Assembly: GCF_949298305.1 (NCBI RefSeq)
Contig: NZ_CASFWU010000004.1
Location: forward strand, 1 to 62,021
From: an uncultured Bacteroides sp.
Lineage (GTDB): Bacteria; Bacteroidota; Bacteroidia; Bacteroidales; Bacteroidaceae
Direction of reading: 5' to 3'
DNA: 62,021 nt
Under the pieces are notes generated by a model that had not been told where the DNA came from, made no database searches, and saw only the letters and a program-made list of their open reading frames with translations. The translations under genes and the position numbers were made by a program. Below are positions 41,615 through 49,913 of this stretch, one piece after another (position 1 is the stretch's first letter; each line of letters begins with the position of its first letter).

Positions 41615-42802
41615 ATGAAGAAGTTTTTTGAAAAGATTGTTGAAGGCATACTGGCATGCAGCGGTTTCGTCACCAGCCTCACCATTGTGCTCATCGTCCT
41701 CTTCCTCTTCTCGGAGGCGGTGGGGCTGTTCAGCAGCAAGGTGATAGAAGAAGGCTATGTGCTGGCCTTGAACAAAAATAACCGTGTGGAGGAGCTCTCA
41801 CCCCTCCAGATAAAGGACGTGTTTGATGAAGAAATCACCAACTGGGCGCAGGTAGGGGGCGAGGACATGCCTATCAAGGTTTTCCGCCTGGAGGATATTA
41901 CCCAATATTATAGCGAAGACGATTTGGGCGCCGCTTACGAACATGCGGGCCGCTGCATCACCGACCTGGTGGAACGTACACCGGGCATCATCGCTTTTGT
42001 GCCCCGACAATTCATTGTACACCCTGACTCAGTGCATTTGCTGAAGGACAATACCATTTCTGTTAAAGATGTGTTTGCAGGCGCCGAGTGGTTTCCCACG
42101 GCCACTCCCGCGCCTCTGTTCGGCTTTCTGCCGCTGGTGGCGGGCACCTTGTGGGTCAGCTTCTTTGCCATTCTCATTGCCTTGCCTTTCGGGCTGGCGG
42201 TTGCCGTCTACATGTCCGAGGTGGCCGATTCGCGGGTGCGCAACCTGCTGAAGCCCGTGGTGGAGTTGCTGAGCGGCATCCCGTCGGTGGTCTATGGCTT
42301 CTTCGGGCTGATTGTGATTGTGCCCTTCCTGCAACAGGTGTTCGACCTGCCTGTGGGCGAGAGCGGGTTGGCGGGCAGCATCGTGCTGGCCATCATGGCT
42401 CTGCCCACCATCGTCACCGTGACCGAGGACGCCTTGCGCAATTGTCCGCGGGCCATGCGCGAGGCCAGCCTGGCGTTGGGCGCTTCCCAGTGGCAGACCA
42501 TTTATAAGGTAGTGATACCTTACTCCATATCGGGCATCACGTCGGGAGTGGTGCTGGGCATAGGCAGGGCTGTGGGCGAGACGATGGCGGTACTTATGGC
42601 GACGGGCAATGCCGCGGTCATCCCCCATACCATCTTGGAACCGCTGCGCACCATCCCCGCCACGATAGCGGCCGAGCTGGGAGAAGCGCCTGCCGGAGGT
42701 CCCCACTACGAGGCTTTGTTCCTGCTTGGAGTTGTCTTGTTTTTCATCAGCCTGCTGATTAACTTTACGGTAGAAGCCGTCTCTTCGAGGAGGAACCGAT
42801 GA
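41615..42802 (+). CDS. pstC: Phosphate ABC transporter permease PstC with PstS-like insertion
   Basis: A 395-residue inner-membrane permease, longer than the usual 290-320. After the first helix (about 17-37) comes an extra extracytoplasmic segment (about 45-165) resembling PstS. PstC 48-91 'LSPLQIKDVFDEEITNWAQV' and following match PstS 108-151 'LTRQQLEDIFRGKITNWKEV' and following (17 of 44 identical by eye). 'RTPGIIAFVPRQFI' echoes PstS 'QTRGAIGYVGLAYV'. The permease core follows, with 'LSGIPSVVYGFFGLI' and the EAA loop 'REASLALGASQWQTIYKVV'. It is first in the pstC-pstA-pstB-phoU operon. Confidence 0.95.
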   Translation: MKKFFEKIVEGILACSGFVTSLTIVLIVLFLFSEAVGLFSSKVIEEGYVLALNKNNRVEELSPLQIKDVFDEEITNWAQVGGEDMPIKVFRLEDITQYYSEDDLGAAYEHAGRCITDLVERTPGIIAFVPRQFIVHPDSVHLLKDNTISVKDVFAGAEWFPTATPAPLFGFLPLVAGTLWVSFFAILIALPFGLAVAVYMSEVADSRVRNLLKPVVELLSGIPSVVYGFFGLIVIVPFLQQVFDLPVGESGLAGSIVLAIMALPTIVTVTEDALRNCPRAMREASLALGASQWQTIYKVVIPYSISGITSGVVLGIGRAVGETMAVLMATGNAAVIPHTILEPLRTIPATIAAELGEAPAGGPHYEALFLLGVVLFFISLLINFTVEAVSSRRNR

Positions 42803-42889
42803 ATGGGGTGGTTATGTCACGGTATGATAGAAAACAGGGTGGCGGAATTGAAACAACGCATGTTTTCAAAAGGTATAAAGTCGGAAACA

Positions 42890-43032
42890 GGCGGTCAGGA
42901 AAAAGTTTCAAAAGTTGTCGTGACAATGAAACCTTTGGTTTCAAATTGGTTTCATCGGTTGAAACCATCGGTTTCATTGAATGAATCTACCGGTTTCATT
43001 GCTTGAAACCAGTAGTTTCAAGCAATGAAACC
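42890..43032. repeat. Cluster of GGTTTCA / TGAAACC palindromes inside the pst operon
   Basis: Ten occurrences of GTTTCA or its complement in about 140 bases, in alternating orientation. The last two arms form a perfect 18-bp inverted repeat with a 5-base loop: GGTTTCATTGCTTGAAAC (42992-43009) with its complement at 43015-43032. The two overlapping short frames here are not credible genes. The gap between pstC and pstA is 353 bases. Confidence 0.85.
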
Positions 43033-43155
43033 ATTTTGAAGATTAGGGGAAAGAAAAAAGAGAAAGAAGACTGTTGCGGAAACATCTGTTATGAATCCGG
43101 CATTTGATGAGCTGGTTTGATTCCGCCGACGGGTATATAAAAAGAATAAACGAAT

Positions 43156-44016
43156 ATGATTCATAAAAAACAACTTTCACAGAGTGTGGCCTTCGGCCTG
43201 TTCCGCCTGCTGAGCGTGGGCGTGGTGCTTGTCCTGTTTTCCATTTTGGGATTCATTATATATAAAGGTATAGGAGTCATCAGCTGGGAGTTCCTGACCA
43301 CGGCTCCTGCCGACGGCATGACGTCCGGCGGCATCTGGCCCGCCATTGTGGGCACTTTCTGCCTCATGGCGGGCAGTGCGCTGTTCGCCTTCCCCGTCGG
43401 GGTGATGAGCGGCATCTACATGAACGAATATACGCCCAAGAGCTGGGTGGTGCGCTTCATCCGTGTGATGACCAACAACCTGAGCGGCGTGCCTTCCATC
43501 GTGTTCGGCCTGTTCGGCATGGCTTTGTTCGTCAACTACCTGGACTTTGGAGACAGCATCCTGGCCGGTTCGCTTACCTTGGGCTTGCTGAGCCTGCCGC
43601 TGGTCATCCGCACCACGGAGGAAGCCCTGAAGGCCGTGCCCGACAGCCTGCGCGAAGGAAGCCGTGCGTTGGGAGCCACCAAACTCCAGACGGTGTGGCA
43701 CGTGGTACTCCCCATGGGGATGCCCAACATCATTACGGGGCTTATTCTGGCCTTGGGACGTGTGTCGGGCGAGACGGCGCCGATACTCTTCACCTGTGCC
43801 GCCTACTTCCTTCCCCAGCTTCCCACCGGCATCTTCGACCAGTGCATGGCCTTGCCCTACCACTTGTACGTCATATCCACCAGCGGCACCGACATGGAGG
43901 CACAGCTTCCCATAGCCTATGGGACGGCACTGGTGCTGATAGTCATCATTCTGCTGGTGAACCTGCTGGCCAACGCCTTGCGGAGGTTCTTTGAGAAAAA
44001 GGTGAAGAGCAACTGA
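43156..44016 (+). CDS. pstA: Phosphate ABC transporter permease PstA
   Basis: A 286-residue inner-membrane permease with six helices. 'NNLSGVPSIVFGLFGMALF' and the EAA loop 'REGSRALGATKLQTVWHVVL' are diagnostic; the loop contacts the PstB ATPase. Length is standard, with no PstS-like insertion as in PstC. It is separated from pstC by the palindrome cluster, so its expression may depend on how far transcription passes that region. Confidence 0.96.
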   Translation: MIHKKQLSQSVAFGLFRLLSVGVVLVLFSILGFIIYKGIGVISWEFLTTAPADGMTSGGIWPAIVGTFCLMAGSALFAFPVGVMSGIYMNEYTPKSWVVRFIRVMTNNLSGVPSIVFGLFGMALFVNYLDFGDSILAGSLTLGLLSLPLVIRTTEEALKAVPDSLREGSRALGATKLQTVWHVVLPMGMPNIITGLILALGRVSGETAPILFTCAAYFLPQLPTGIFDQCMALPYHLYVISTSGTDMEAQLPIAYGTALVLIVIILLVNLLANALRRFFEKKVKSN

Positions 44017-44081
44017 GAACGTCTACAGGAAGGCGGTCGCAGACAATATGCAACGATGTTACGAAAAATAAATGAAACGAT

Positions 44082-44843
44082 ATGGCAAATTTGAACAAAA
44101 TAGATACTCAAGACGTGAACTTCTGGTATGGGGATTTCCATGCCTTGAAGGGAATCACCCTGGGGATTGAGGAGAAATCTGTAGTGGCTTTCATCGGCCC
44201 TTCCGGGTGTGGCAAATCCACTTTCCTGCGTCTGCTCAACCGCATGAACGACCTGATACCCGATACCCGCCTGACGGGTAAAATTCTGATAGACGGCCAG
44301 GATATTTACGGAAAAAACGTGCGGGTGGATGAACTGCGGAAGAATGTGGGCATGGTCTTCCAGCGCCCCAATCCCTTCCCGAAAAGCATTTTCGAGAATG
44401 TGGCTTATGGCCTTCGGGTGAACGGGGTGACGGATGCAGCCTTCATCAGGCAGCGTGTGGAGGAAACTTTGCGGGGAGCTGCCCTGTGGGATGAGGTGAA
44501 AGACAAACTGAAGGTGTCCGCCTACGCCCTTTCGGGCGGGCAGCAGCAACGTCTTTGCATTGCGCGCGCCATGGCGGTGTCGCCTTCGGTGTTGCTGATG
44601 GACGAGCCGGCATCGGCTCTCGACCCTATCTCCACGGCCAAGGTTGAGGAGCTTATCCACGAGCTGAAGAAGCAGTACACCATCGTGATCGTTACCCACA
44701 ACATGCAGCAGGCGGCCAGGGTCAGCGACCGCACGGCGTTCTTCTACATGGGCGAGATGGTGGAGTATGGCGATACCAAAAAGATATTTACGCATCCTGA
44801 TAAAGTGGAGACGCAGAATTATATTACAGGACGCTTCGGATAA
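44082..44843 (+). CDS. pstB: Phosphate ABC transporter ATP-binding protein
   Basis: A 253-residue ABC ATPase. Walker A 'GPSGCGKST', Q-loop 'MVFQRPNPFPKS', ABC signature 'LSGGQQQR', Walker B 'VLLMDEP' with 'ASALDPIS', and H-loop His in 'IVTHNMQQA'. The PNPFPKSI stretch is typical of PstB. It powers PstC/PstA and, with PhoU, reports phosphate status. Confidence 0.97.
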   Translation: MANLNKIDTQDVNFWYGDFHALKGITLGIEEKSVVAFIGPSGCGKSTFLRLLNRMNDLIPDTRLTGKILIDGQDIYGKNVRVDELRKNVGMVFQRPNPFPKSIFENVAYGLRVNGVTDAAFIRQRVEETLRGAALWDEVKDKLKVSAYALSGGQQQRLCIARAMAVSPSVLLMDEPASALDPISTAKVEELIHELKKQYTIVIVTHNMQQAARVSDRTAFFYMGEMVEYGDTKKIFTHPDKVETQNYITGRFG

Positions 44844-44879
44844 CAGAATCATCAGTAACTAACATAAAAGAATGACATT

Positions 44880-45566
44880 ATGGTAAAATTTATCGAATCG
44901 GAACTCGTCTTGTTGAAAAAGGAAATAGACGAAATGTGGACTTTGGTGTACAACCAGCTTGACAGGGCAGGAGAGGCGGTTCTCACCCTCGACCGCGAAC
45001 TGGCCCAGCAGGTACTGGTGCGCGAACGGCGCGTCAACGCCTTCGAGCTGAAGATAGATAGCGATGTGGAGGACATCATTGCCCTCTACAATCCGGTAGC
45101 CATCGACCTGCGCTTTGTGCTCGCCATGTTGAAAATCAATACCAATTTGGAACGTCTGGGCGACTTTGCCGAAGGCATAGCCCGTTTTGCCATCAATTGC
45201 AAAGAGCCTGCGCTGGATGCCGAGCTGATAAGGAATCTGCGTCTGGAGGAAATGATTGGTCAGGTGCTTTCCATGCTCGAGCAGACCAAAAAGGCTTTGC
45301 AGGAGGAAAATCAGGAACTGGCCACTTCCGTTTTCGTCAAGGACAATTTGCTGGACGAAATCAACTCCAATGCCGCCACAGTACTGGCCGATTACATCGC
45401 CAAGCATCCGGAGAACGCCTTGCCGTGTCTGAATCTGGTCGGTGTCTGCCGAAAACTTGAACGTTCTGGCGACCATATTACAAACATTGCAGAAGAGATT
45501 GTCTTCTTCCTTGATGCCAAGGTTTTGAAGCATAGCGGCCGTACGGATGAACAATATCCGCAATGA
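44880..45566 (+). CDS. phoU: Phosphate transport regulator PhoU
   Basis: A 228-residue all-alpha protein with two PhoU repeats (about 10-115 and 120-220). Each has the acidic metal-binding motif, here 'NLERLGDFAEGIARFA' and 'KLERSGDHITNIAEEI'. PhoU restrains the phosphate-sensing kinase when phosphate is plentiful and limits Pst uptake. It is last in the operon, 36 bases after pstB. No PhoR/PhoB-like pair is present in the window next to it. Confidence 0.96.
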   Translation: MVKFIESELVLLKKEIDEMWTLVYNQLDRAGEAVLTLDRELAQQVLVRERRVNAFELKIDSDVEDIIALYNPVAIDLRFVLAMLKINTNLERLGDFAEGIARFAINCKEPALDAELIRNLRLEEMIGQVLSMLEQTKKALQEENQELATSVFVKDNLLDEINSNAATVLADYIAKHPENALPCLNLVGVCRKLERSGDHITNIAEEIVFFLDAKVLKHSGRTDEQYPQ

Positions 45567-45723
45567 CAGTCGGTGACTGAAGTTTTTATGATATTTTTAG
45601 GCTTATATGAAAAATAGTCTTATATTTGTCAACTGAAAACGGGTTTAAATATGGAGAAATGCTTTGAAATGATAACAAATCCAAATGATTTCTCAAAAAT
45701 ATGTTATATGACATGTTTTTTAA

Positions 45724-45756
45724 TTTGGCTGGTATCACTAAAAGCCCCTATATTTG
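45724..45756 (+). promoter_or_regulatory. Consensus promoter in the phoU-ribE gap
   Basis: TTTG (45724-45727), a 21-base spacer and TATATTTG (45749-45756), a full match. Confidence 0.7.
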
Positions 45757-45762
45757 CACCGT

Positions 45763-45849
45763 TATCCTGAAAACAATCTTTTTACCTTAAAAAAAACTAA
45801 TACCTATTGAAAACTGAAAAGGAGGCTTTGTGAAAAGCTTCCTTTTTTT
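45763..45849 (+). ncRNA. Candidate small RNA, about 87 nt
   Basis: The start is inferred seven bases after a perfect -7 element and the end from the T-run of a strong terminator. The 54 bases between start and terminator stem are A-rich and unstructured ('ccttaaaaaaaactaatacc'). No start codon with a sensible frame lies inside. The terminator stem contains AAGGAGG, which could also be accessible before folding. It could instead be a leader that ends early, but the next gene has its own -7 element. I do not recognise the family. Confidence 0.6.
45817..45849 (+). terminator. Terminator of the candidate small RNA
   Basis: AAAAGGAGGCTT and AAGCTTCCTTTT form a 12-bp stem with one G-U pair and a 6-base loop, within a run of seven T. 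Confidence 0.85.
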
Positions 45850-45908
45850 ATGCTTCCCTGTGCCCATAATTTTTGGCCTTCCGATGTGCGAATGTGGAAA
45901 ATATCACG

Positions 45909-45916
45909 TACTTTTG
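45909..45916 (+). promoter_or_regulatory. -7 element for ribE
   Basis: TACTTTTG, 42 bases before the ATG. No good -33. No FMN riboswitch in this leader. Confidence 0.5.
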
Positions 45917-45958
45917 TGGAGTTAACTTTTACCGTAACTTTATCAGACAATCATTATT

Positions 45959-46564
45959 ATGTTTTCCGGAATTGTAGAAGAATGCGCCACGTTGGTGGCA
46001 ATGGTCAAGGAACAGGAGAATGTGCACTTTACCTTCACCTGCTCTTTTGTAAACGAACTGAAGATAGACCAGAGTGTATCTCACAACGGCGTATGCCTGA
46101 CCGTGGTCAGCATCGAGGGTAATACCTATACGGTAACCGCCATGAAGGAGACCCTGGACCGGTCCAATCTGGGACTGCTCAAGGTGGGCGATGAGGTCAA
46201 TGTGGAGCGCAGCATGATGATGAACGGACGCCTGGACGGGCACATCGTGCAGGGACATGTAGACCAGACGGCCACCTGCATCGGCCTGCAGGATGCCGAG
46301 GGAAGCTATTACTTTACCTTCCGCTATGCCTTCGACAAGGAAATGGCCCGTCGGGGATACATCACTGTGGACAAAGGCTCGGTGACGGTGAACGGTGTCA
46401 GCCTGACCGTATGCAATCCTACTGACGACACCTTCCAGGTGGCCATCATTCCCTATACCTTCGAACACACCAACTTCCACGCCATCCGCGAGGGAAGTGT
46501 GGTGAACCTGGAGTTTGACATCATTGGCAAGTACATCAGCCGCATGATAGAATACGCCAAGTAG
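45959..46564 (+). CDS. ribE: Riboflavin synthase, alpha chain
   Basis: A 201-residue enzyme that dismutates two 6,7-dimethyl-8-ribityllumazine molecules into riboflavin. It has the hallmark N-terminus MFSGIVEE and two lumazine-binding repeats (about 1-97 and 98-195). Each carries the 'NGVCLTV' / 'NGVSLTV' loop and 'GHVDQTA'. Length is standard. It is followed 45 bases later by a flavin-dependent nitroreductase, a sensible functional pairing. Confidence 0.96.
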   Translation: MFSGIVEECATLVAMVKEQENVHFTFTCSFVNELKIDQSVSHNGVCLTVVSIEGNTYTVTAMKETLDRSNLGLLKVGDEVNVERSMMMNGRLDGHIVQGHVDQTATCIGLQDAEGSYYFTFRYAFDKEMARRGYITVDKGSVTVNGVSLTVCNPTDDTFQVAIIPYTFEHTNFHAIREGSVVNLEFDIIGKYISRMIEYAK

Positions 46565-46609
46565 AGAACACGAACCATGAGTCCTACAACCGACTGGCGT
46601 CCGTATACA

Positions 46610-47152
46610 ATGACAATGGATTTTCTTCAACTGGCCGCTTCCCGACAAAGTGACAGGGCATACGATACAGACAAACCTGTAGAACCGGAAAAGCTGGAAC
46701 GCATCTTGCAGGCAGCCTGCCTGGCTCCCTCGGCCTGCAACGCCCAGCCGTGGAAGTTTGTGGCCATAACCGACCCGGAGCTTGCAGAGAAGGTAGGCAG
46801 GGCAACCGCAAGTCTGGGCATGAACAAGTTTGCACGCAATGCGCCTGTCCACATTCTGGTGGTGGAGGAATCGATGAACGTCACCTCCTTCCTTGGAGCC
46901 AAAATCAAGGATAAATATTTCCCTTTGATAGACATCGGCATTGCTGCCGCACACATTGTCTTGGCTGCCGAGAGCGAAGGGCTGGGCTCTTGCATTTTGG
47001 GGTGGTTTGACGAAAAGGAAATCAAGAAGCTGACAGGCATACCCGCCAATAAGCGTCTCCTGTTGGACATTACCATCGGCTATCCCGCCAAGGAAAAGCG
47101 GAGGAAGGCCCGCAAGCCGAAGGACAAGGTCGTGTCCTACAACCACTACTGA
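46610..47152 (+). CDS. Nitroreductase-family flavoprotein
   Basis: About 180 residues; FMN-dependent NAD(P)H oxidoreductase fold. 'AASRQSDRAYDTDKPV' is the FMN-phosphate Arg/Ser motif at the N-terminus, 'ACLAPSACNAQPWKFV' the classic second motif, and 'AAESEGLGSCILGWF' the third. Candidate starts are 46577, 46610 and 46616. I favour 46610 or 46616 because the first 11 residues of the longest form are unlike the family. The substrate is open (quinones, nitro compounds or flavin). It is probably co-transcribed with ribE, with a terminator downstream. Confidence 0.9.
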   Translation: MTMDFLQLAASRQSDRAYDTDKPVEPEKLERILQAACLAPSACNAQPWKFVAITDPELAEKVGRATASLGMNKFARNAPVHILVVEESMNVTSFLGAKIKDKYFPLIDIGIAAAHIVLAAESEGLGSCILGWFDEKEIKKLTGIPANKRLLLDITIGYPAKEKRRKARKPKDKVVSYNHY

Positions 47153-47226
47153 CCGCTCGGTCATACCTAATCCGGGAGCGGATTATGAACCGGATGCAGG
47201 AGTCCTTGTTGAAAAGATAAATTGAG

Positions 47227-47270
47227 GCCGTTGGGAGGTTCTTGTTGTACTTCTCAACGGCTTCGTTTTT
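47227..47270 (+). terminator. Terminator after the nitroreductase gene
   Basis: GCCGTTGGGAGGT pairs with ACTTCTCAACGGC with one G-U pair and one mismatch; TTCGTTTTT follows. Confidence 0.85.
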
Positions 47271-47508
47271 AAAAATCGGTCTGAAAAGCCATGTGCGTGT
47301 GTCATATTTTATACACTCCGTACAGTTACGTTCTCTCCGTCATTAGCCATTCATCACCGGTTTTTTCATCCAATTGAAAATGTTGTGAATGTCATAAAAA
47401 TACTTGCAAAAAGTTGCTTTAGGAGACTTTTTGCTGACATGACGTTTTTATGAAAAGCGCTTAATAAGAGCCGGAAGGGTACTTGTAGAATGTCGGGTGC
47501 TGCCACCA
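47271..47508. other. Gap upstream of repeat locus C with a nested hairpin
   Basis: Nested arms: CATAAAAA (47393-47400) with TTTTTATG (47445-47452), and inside them GCAAAAAGT (47406-47414) with ACTTTTTGC (47426-47434). No gene seen. Confidence 0.6.
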
Positions 47509-47610
47509 TGCAAGCGTCGTCCGTCTACAATGCTTGTTCCGTCCACTCAGATTGCTTGTTCCGTCCGAGCAAATTGCTTGTCCGAAGCGTGCAAAAATGC
47601 TTGTCGGGTA
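47509..47610 (+). repeat. 22-bp tandem repeat array, locus C (decayed)
   Basis: TGCTTG recurs at 47531, 47553, 47575 and 47598 (22, 22 and 23 bases apart). Each is followed by GTCCG-like sequence, as in locus B ('acaatgcttgttccgtcca'). Units have diverged more than in loci A and B. Confidence 0.75.
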
Positions 47611-47862
47611 TGCCCCAAAGCCTTCTTGCGACCTGCGGGGAGGACCGTTGGCTCTTCCAAAGTGGCTTTGGAGAGTTGTAAAGTGGGTATTTCTCGTCTT
47701 TGGAAGCCGTTTTTTTCTCTCTTTCAAATGTAAGGATTTTGCTATCGTCTTGCCATGCAGATAATTATGGAGTTCCGCTTCCGTTTTTTCGTGCAAGCCT
47801 GCCGGAAGGCCGAAAAAACGGATTCTCGCGCATTAGGAAAGTCAGAGTGTCAAAATGTAAAT
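47611..47862 (+). repeat. Shared tail following tandem repeat locus C
   Basis: Colinear with 29501-29760, ending in the 41-base block at 47817-47857. Here the block is preceded by a strong hairpin, CCGTTTTTTCG (47781-47791) with CGAAAAAACGG (47811-47821), which has decayed in the other copy. Confidence 0.8.
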
Positions 47863-48026
47863 GGAGGAGATGGCGGGCAATATGCCAACTATAAGTTCAT
47901 GCAGGTTGGGGCAACTCCGGAACTTGAACTCTGTTTTCCGTTTCCTGTTCGTTGAAGTGTATCAACATGGGGTTTCGGACCGAACCGAATGCCTTCCTTG
48001 TTAACCGTTAATCGCCGAACGGAAAA
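47863..48026. other. Gap before the YihY gene end
   Basis: No gene, terminator or repeat recognised. Confidence 0.4.
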
Positions 48027-49346
48027 TTACAGGTCCTTCAGCAGCACTTCCCGGGAGTTTTTGTAGTAGTCTTCGCGTGCCCTCAGCAATGCCTTCCATT
48101 CCCCCCTGAACTCGTGGTCTTTGTCTATCTTGAAATCTTCCGAGCCGTGGGTATAGAGACGGTCGAGCAGCATGGCTACATTCAGTTTGTTGATGTCGAT
48201 GGAAGGTTGGTAGGCGATGTCTTCGCTTTTCTCGTCGGTCACAACTTCGTGCAGCAGGCCTGTCTCTTGCAGCTCGTAGAGCACCTGGTGGGTGAGGCGG
48301 ACGGGTATCTGGCATTCGGTGGAGATTTCTTCGGCCGTATAGGGCTTGTCGCCTTTCTCAAAGCGTTTGGCAATGATGGACATGATGAGTACCGCCACGA
48401 AGTCGCGGAAGCGGCGGCTGATGTTGCGCGTATCCTTGTCGAAGTTGAAGTTGTTGATGTTCTGCCCGGCGTATGTCAGTTCGGCTCCGAAGAGGCAGAT
48501 GGTCCACGAAATCTGCATCCACAGGAGGAAGAGCGGCAGGGCGGCAAAGCTACCGTAGATGGCATTGTAGCGCGACACCCACAACTGGCTGCTGATGTAG
48601 AGGAACTGGAAGGCCTGGTGGGCCGTTCCGGCCAGCACGCCCGCAATGAGCGCGTGTTTCAGCTTCACCTTGGTATTGGGCATGAACACGTAGAGGGCCG
48701 TAAACATACCCCACGAGAGGACGAAAGGGATGAGGCGTATGAGGAATTTGCCCAGAGGGGCCAGCAGGGTGAAATCTTCCACGTTCTTCACCATGGTGCT
48801 CATGAAGATGGATAGACCGCCGGAAACCACAATCAGGATGGGCATCAACAGGAGCATGGAGAAGTAGTCTGTAATCTTGCGGTACATGCTGCGCGCCTTC
48901 TTCACCTGCCAGATGCGGTTGAAGGTTATCTCCATGCTGTTGATCAGGTTCAGCACCGACCAGAGCAACATGATGAGACCCACTCCGATGAAGACGCCGC
49001 TCTTGGCCTGCGCCAGGTAAGAGTCTACAAGCTGGAAGATGATTTCTGTGGTTTCGGACGGACCGCCAAACCCACTCAAAATCTGACTTTCCATCAGATT
49101 GTCGAACCCGAAGCCGCGCGCAATGGCAAAGACAATGGCCAGTATCGGTACAATGGCCAGCAAGGTGCTGTAGGTCAGGGCGGCGGCTTTGTTGACGATG
49201 CGGTCTTGGGTGAACCGGCTCACGCAGAGATAGATGGTCTTGATGATGTTATACAGGGAGAAGGTTGTCTTGGTAACTTCGTCCTCCGTGATACGCCAGA
49301 TGTCGTACGTGAGGAATTTCCAGAGAGAGGCGATGCGCTTGTTCAT
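48027..49346 (-). CDS. YihY/BrkB-family inner-membrane protein
   Basis: A 439-residue protein with a BrkB-type membrane domain (about 30-330; six helices, 'NKAAALTYSTLLAIVPILAI', 'GVGLIMLLWSVLNLINSMEI'). A cytoplasmic C-terminal part follows, with a winged-helix-like stretch ('YTAEEISTECQIPVRLTHQV'). Despite an old RNase BN label, the family has no proven nuclease role. Start 49346 (MNKRIASLWKFLTYDIW) is chosen because the frame upstream runs into the RNase P RNA gene. The 50-base gap suggests readthrough from rnpB may help transcribe it. Confidence 0.92.
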   Translation of the reverse strand: MNKRIASLWKFLTYDIWRITEDEVTKTTFSLYNIIKTIYLCVSRFTQDRIVNKAAALTYSTLLAIVPILAIVFAIARGFGFDNLMESQILSGFGGPSETTEIIFQLVDSYLAQAKSGVFIGVGLIMLLWSVLNLINSMEITFNRIWQVKKARSMYRKITDYFSMLLLMPILIVVSGGLSIFMSTMVKNVEDFTLLAPLGKFLIRLIPFVLSWGMFTALYVFMPNTKVKLKHALIAGVLAGTAHQAFQFLYISSQLWVSRYNAIYGSFAALPLFLLWMQISWTICLFGAELTYAGQNINNFNFDKDTRNISRRFRDFVAVLIMSIIAKRFEKGDKPYTAEEISTECQIPVRLTHQVLYELQETGLLHEVVTDEKSEDIAYQPSIDINKLNVAMLLDRLYTHGSEDFKIDKDHEFRGEWKALLRAREDYYKNSREVLLKDL

Positions 49347-49396
49347 ATTCTTGAGTCCACCGGTTAGTTTCAGCTTGCGAAGTTTGTCAATAATAA

Positions 49397-49818
49397 GAAA
49401 ACAGTCGGCCTGTAAGCCGGGTTCTGTTCTTGCCGGACAGGAACCGGATAAGGCTTTTTTTATATGAAAACAAGACTGCCCTCCGTTTTTGTTCCGCCCC
49501 TCAAGCGTCTGCCATTTATCTGAACCGCATGTCACCACGACGGCTTTAGCGGTCTACCCTCCGACATGGAGCGAGCAACTCTCGATAGCGTCGGTTTACA
49601 TGACCTTACAACTCCCAAGACGCACAGCCCTTGTGTCGCCACAAGACTGGTAGGCTCTTACCCTACCTTCTCACCCTTACCGGGGAAGCCCGGCGGTTGT
49701 TTTCTTCTGCGTTACTCTACCCTCGCGGACAGCTTTCTGTTAGGAAGTGGGATGCTCTGTGTTGCCCGGACTTTCCTCCTGCACGGGTGTGCAAGCGGCA
49801 GACCGGCCGACTGTTTTG
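49397..49818 (-). ncRNA. rnpB: RNase P RNA, bacterial type A
   Basis: About 422 nt on the minus strand; the catalytic RNA that trims tRNA 5' leaders. Helix P1 pairs 49805-49817 (AAAACAGTCGGCC) with 49398-49410. The universal core GAGGAAAGTCCGGGC is at 49778-49764, and the conserved 3' part ACAGAACCCGGCTTACAG at 49427-49410. The '...GGGTAGACCGCT' and 'CGGTAAGGGTGAGAAGGT' segments are also standard. The 5' end fits the promoter at 49824-49831. An antisense or extended protein frame across it is not real. Confidence 0.96.
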
Positions 49819-49823
49819 TCCGG

Positions 49824-49831
49824 CAAAGATA
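49824..49831 (-). promoter_or_regulatory. -7 element of rnpB
   Basis: TATCTTTG on the minus strand, predicting initiation at about 49817, the start of helix P1. No TTTG at -33. Confidence 0.65.
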
Positions 49832-49884
49832 GGAAAATTGTTGCATAATTGCGGAAAGAATGTAGGGTAATTCAATTTTATTTG

Positions 49885-49892
49885 TAGCTTTG
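49885..49892 (+). promoter_or_regulatory. -7 element of the NlpC/P60 gene
   Basis: TAGCTTTG, 21 bases before the ATG at 49914 and 33 before the ATG at 49926. Confidence 0.45.
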
Positions 49893-49913
49893 CTTTGACA
49901 AATTAACTCTCTA

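Noticed and set aside
42799..43006. Two overlapping short frames between pstC and pstA
   Set aside because: They encode the palindrome cluster, lack ribosome-binding sites, and one starts within the pstC stop.
49347..49538. Extension of the YihY protein upstream of 49346
   Set aside because: The extra 64 codons lie in the RNase P RNA gene.
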